A DNA stretch of 64,000 bases from RYN-230 sp963782185 (lineage in GTDB: Bacteria > Actinomycetota > Actinomycetes > Streptosporangiales > Streptosporangiaceae). The stretch is from NCBI GenBank assembly GCA_963782185.1, contig CAWAJB010000012.1:50765-114764 (forward strand), given 5' to 3'. Each line of letters starts with the position of its first letter. Position 1 is the stretch's first letter. The notes under the pieces are model-generated. The model did not search any database and had not been told where the DNA came from. It worked only from the letters and a program-made list of their open reading frames with translations. The position numbers and the translations under genes were made by a program. Shown piece after piece: positions 61,915 to 64,000 of this stretch.

Positions 61915-63650
61915 GCACCCCCCGTAGGTCCCCCGAGCAGCTCCGCAGTTACGGCTGGTTCGGCGGGGACGGGATGCGCGCGTTCAGCCACGGCACCCGG
62001 ATGCGCCAGCTTGGCGCCAGCCCCGAGGACTACCAGGGCAAGCCGGTCATCGCGATCGTGAACACCTGGTCAGAGCTGAATCCCTGCCACATGCACCTGC
62101 GCGAGCGGGCCGAGCAGGTCAAGAGGGGCATCTGGGAGGCGGGCGGCTTCCCGGCCGAGTTCGGGGTGGCCAGCCTGTCGGAGACCTTCCAGAAGCCGAC
62201 GCCGATGCTGTACCGGAACCTGCTGGCCATGGACACCGAGGAGCTGCTCCGGTCCTACCCGGCGGACGGCGCGGTGCTGATGGGCGGCTGTGACAAGACC
62301 ACGCCCGCGCTGATCATGGGCGCGGCCAGCGCCGGGATCCCCGCCATCTACCTGCCCGCCGGGCCGATGCTGCGGGGCAACTACCGCGGCTCCACCCTGG
62401 GCAGCGGCACCGACCTGTGGAAGTACTGGGACGACAAGCGGGCCGGCCTGATCGGTGACTGCGAGATGGCCGACCTGGCCTGCGGTATCGCCCGGTCGCC
62501 CGGCCACTGCATGACGATGGGTACCGCCTCCACCATGACGTCCGCGGCCGAGGCGCTGGGCCTGACGCTGCCGGGCGCGGCGTCCATCCCCGCGGTCGAT
62601 TCCGCGCACTACCGGATGGCCACCGCGACCGGCCGCCGGATCGTCGGCATGGCCTGGGAGAACCTGACCCCGGACCGTATCCTCACCGCCGGGGCGTTCG
62701 AGGACGCGGTGGCCACCGTGCTGGCCCTGGGCGGGTCCACCAACGCCGTGATCCATCTCATCGCGATGGCGGGCCGCTGCGGGGTGCCGCTGTCCCTCGA
62801 CGACTTCGACGAGATCTCGCGCCGGGTCCCGGTCCTGGCCAACATCCGGCCCGGCGGGAAGTACCTGATGGAAGACTTCTACTACGCCGGCGGACTGCCC
62901 GCGCTGCTGGCCAGGCTGGCCGGGGTGCCCGGCGCGCTGCACACGGACCGGATCACGGTCACGGGCCGGCCACTGGCTGACCAGCTGGCCGGGGCCGAGG
63001 TCTACAACGACGACGTCATCCGGGACCCGGGCACCGCGCTGTCCGCCGAGGCCGGCCTGGCCGTGCTGCGCGGCAACCTGGCCCCCGACGGGGCGGTGAT
63101 CAAGCACATCGCCGCCGACCCCGCGCTGCTCAAGCACACCGGGCCGGCGGTCGTGTTCGACAGCTACCGCGAGATGCAGCGGCAGATCAACGACCCCGCG
63201 CTGGGCGTGACCGCCGAGTCGGTGCTGGTGCTGCGGAACGCGGGCCCGCTCGGCGGCCCGGGCATGCCCGAGTACGGGATGCTGCCCATCCCCGACTACC
63301 TGCTGGCCCAGGGTGTGCGGGACATGGTCCGGATCTCCGACGCGCGGATGAGCGGCACCAGCTACGGAGCATGCGTGCTGCACGTCGCCCCCGAGTCCTA
63401 CGTGGGCGGGCCGCTGGCGCTGGTCCGCACCGGCGACCTGATCACCCTGGACGTCGCGGAGCGGTCGCTGCGGGCCGAGGTGGCCGACACCGAGCTGGCC
63501 CGGCGCCGCGCTGCCTGGCAGCCGCCGCCTCCGCGGTTCGAGCGCGGCTACGGCGCGCTGTACGCCGAGAACGTCACCCAGGCGGACAAGGGCTGCGATT
63601 TCGGGTTCCTCGCCCGCCCGGGCCGCAACCCCGAGCCCGATCCGCACTGA
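61911..63650 (+). CDS. IlvD/EDD-family aldonate dehydratase
   Basis: A 579-residue Fe-S dehydratase. Three cluster cysteines are visible: Cys59 (ELNPCHMHL), Cys127 (MGGCDKTTP) and Cys200 (SPGHCMTMG), plus the Mg/substrate motif SDARMSGTSYG. Length and motifs fit the pentonate branch (L-arabonate/D-xylonate dehydratase) better than dihydroxyacid dehydratase IlvD. Paired with the keto-deoxy-aldonate dehydratase it suggests a Weimberg-type non-phosphorylative sugar-acid pathway. GTG start coupled by GTGA overlap. Confidence 0.9.
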   Translation: MSTPRRSPEQLRSYGWFGGDGMRAFSHGTRMRQLGASPEDYQGKPVIAIVNTWSELNPCHMHLRERAEQVKRGIWEAGGFPAEFGVASLSETFQKPTPMLYRNLLAMDTEELLRSYPADGAVLMGGCDKTTPALIMGAASAGIPAIYLPAGPMLRGNYRGSTLGSGTDLWKYWDDKRAGLIGDCEMADLACGIARSPGHCMTMGTASTMTSAAEALGLTLPGAASIPAVDSAHYRMATATGRRIVGMAWENLTPDRILTAGAFEDAVATVLALGGSTNAVIHLIAMAGRCGVPLSLDDFDEISRRVPVLANIRPGGKYLMEDFYYAGGLPALLARLAGVPGALHTDRITVTGRPLADQLAGAEVYNDDVIRDPGTALSAEAGLAVLRGNLAPDGAVIKHIAADPALLKHTGPAVVFDSYREMQRQINDPALGVTAESVLVLRNAGPLGGPGMPEYGMLPIPDYLLAQGVRDMVRISDARMSGTSYGACVLHVAPESYVGGPLALVRTGDLITLDVAERSLRAEVADTELARRRAAWQPPPPRFERGYGALYAENVTQADKGCDFGFLARPGRNPEPDPH

Positions 63651-63773
63651 CCGTCCAGGACCCGCCACCATGGCGAAGCTGTCGCGGGACGCGCCGCTCA
63701 TGCAGGGTCTGGCGCAGCGTGTCACGGGGCGAAGGTCGTCTGACGCGCCACTAGGCTGGTCCTGGAGCTAGCT

Positions 63774-63998
63774 ATGACTGATCTGACGTCCCGTCCCGTC
63801 GAGTGGCTGCTCTTGCCCGGTGGCGGCATCCGGCGCGTGGTGACCATGGGCACCGACCTGGTCCCCTACGACACCTGGCTGCGTGCTCAGGTCCGCAAGT
63901 GCGCGTGCGGTGCCCCGGCTATCCGGGTGACCTGCGGCTCGCCCGCGTGTGTCGCCGGACTCTGGGCGGCAGAGCGAAGCGGGGGACCGGCCGCGTAA
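63774..63998 (+). CDS. Small zinc-ribbon-like hypothetical protein
   Basis: A 74-residue protein with four cysteines in CACGAPAIRVTCGSPAC, a likely zinc knuckle near its C-terminus, preceded by a hydrophobic segment (VEWLLLPGGGIRRVV). There is no clear Shine-Dalgarno sequence. I do not recognise the family. It lies ~120 bp after the dehydratase operon, close to the window edge. Confidence 0.6.
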   Translation: MTDLTSRPVEWLLLPGGGIRRVVTMGTDLVPYDTWLRAQVRKCACGAPAIRVTCGSPACVAGLWAAERSGGPAA

Positions 63999-64000
63999 GG

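Noticed and set aside
63671..63772. Short plus-strand ORF (33 codons) after the dehydratase gene
   Set aside because: No ribosome-binding site, recognisable motif or coupling supports it.

Overview
The window comes from a very GC-rich actinomycete, most likely a filamentous or soil lineage near Streptosporangiales or Streptomycetales. The evidence is the extreme third-position GC, frequent GTG/TTG starts and ATGA/GTGA stop-start overlaps, and several actinobacterial hallmark families: a four-gene conservon (kinase, roadblock, DUF742, GTPase), a ferrochelatase with Fe-S cysteines, DUF4193, an MshC-type mycothiol-ligase paralogue, a Methyltransf_19 protein, an MT0933-type antitoxin and actinobacterial PPOX proteins. 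There is one tRNA with a CAU anticodon and no rRNA, CRISPR array or intact mobile element.

Layout. 0.1-6.4 kb: sugar-lactone oxidase, lytic transglycosylase, ferrochelatase, inositol-phosphatase family protein and a broken membrane pseudokinase. 6.7-16 kb: DUF4193, amidohydrolase, aldo/keto reductase, a PadR/HAAS pair with a leaderless promoter-operator, a dead permease-acetamidase operon, an FHA protein and an acyl-CoA dehydrogenase. 16.3-21.2 kb: the conservon, ending in the tRNA. 21.2-22.6 kb: a small vestigial island bounded by an imperfect copy of the tRNA 3' end. 22.9-28 kb: AraC regulator, VOC proteins, a drug-resistance-type UvrA paralogue, GlsB-like protein, antitoxin-like protein and a choloylglycine-hydrolase relic. 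28-35 kb: beta-glucuronidase followed by a predicted persulfide/sulfur module: CoA-disulfide reductase-rhodanese fusion, 39-residue Cys-rich protein, CsoR/CstR-type repressor lacking the copper-binding His, TusE/DsrC-like protein and, divergently, the MshC paralogue. Two matching 16-bp operators link the repressor to itself and to the mini-protein/reductase operon. 35-48 kb: methyltransferases, PhzF, a frameshifted ATPase, a PadR-controlled MacB-type ABC system, cold-shock protein, an expansin/PPOX chimera and a DMT permease with a repeat-encoded tail. 48-59.2 kb: a polyamine uptake and catabolism cluster (class III transaminase, Lrp regulator, aldehyde dehydrogenase, PotABCD with a second PotD, FAD amine oxidoreductase). 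60-63.7 kb: a GntR-controlled sugar-acid pathway (IlvD-type aldonate dehydratase plus keto-deoxy-aldonate dehydratase).

Two themes stand out. First, decay by internal deletion and point lesions: at least seven genes in 64 kb are broken (pseudokinase -1 nt, acetamidase internal deletion, permease amber codon, VOC relic, choloylglycine-hydrolase relic, ATPase -1 nt, expansin/PPOX in-frame chimera). The two single-base lesions could be assembly errors; the deletion scars are harder to explain that way. Second, short tandem repeats are abundant, both between genes (14-, 30-, 31- and 36-bp units) and inside genes (ferrochelatase linker, PGT tract, DMT tail). The best candidate for a little-described system is the persulfide-sensing module at 30.4-35.1 kb.
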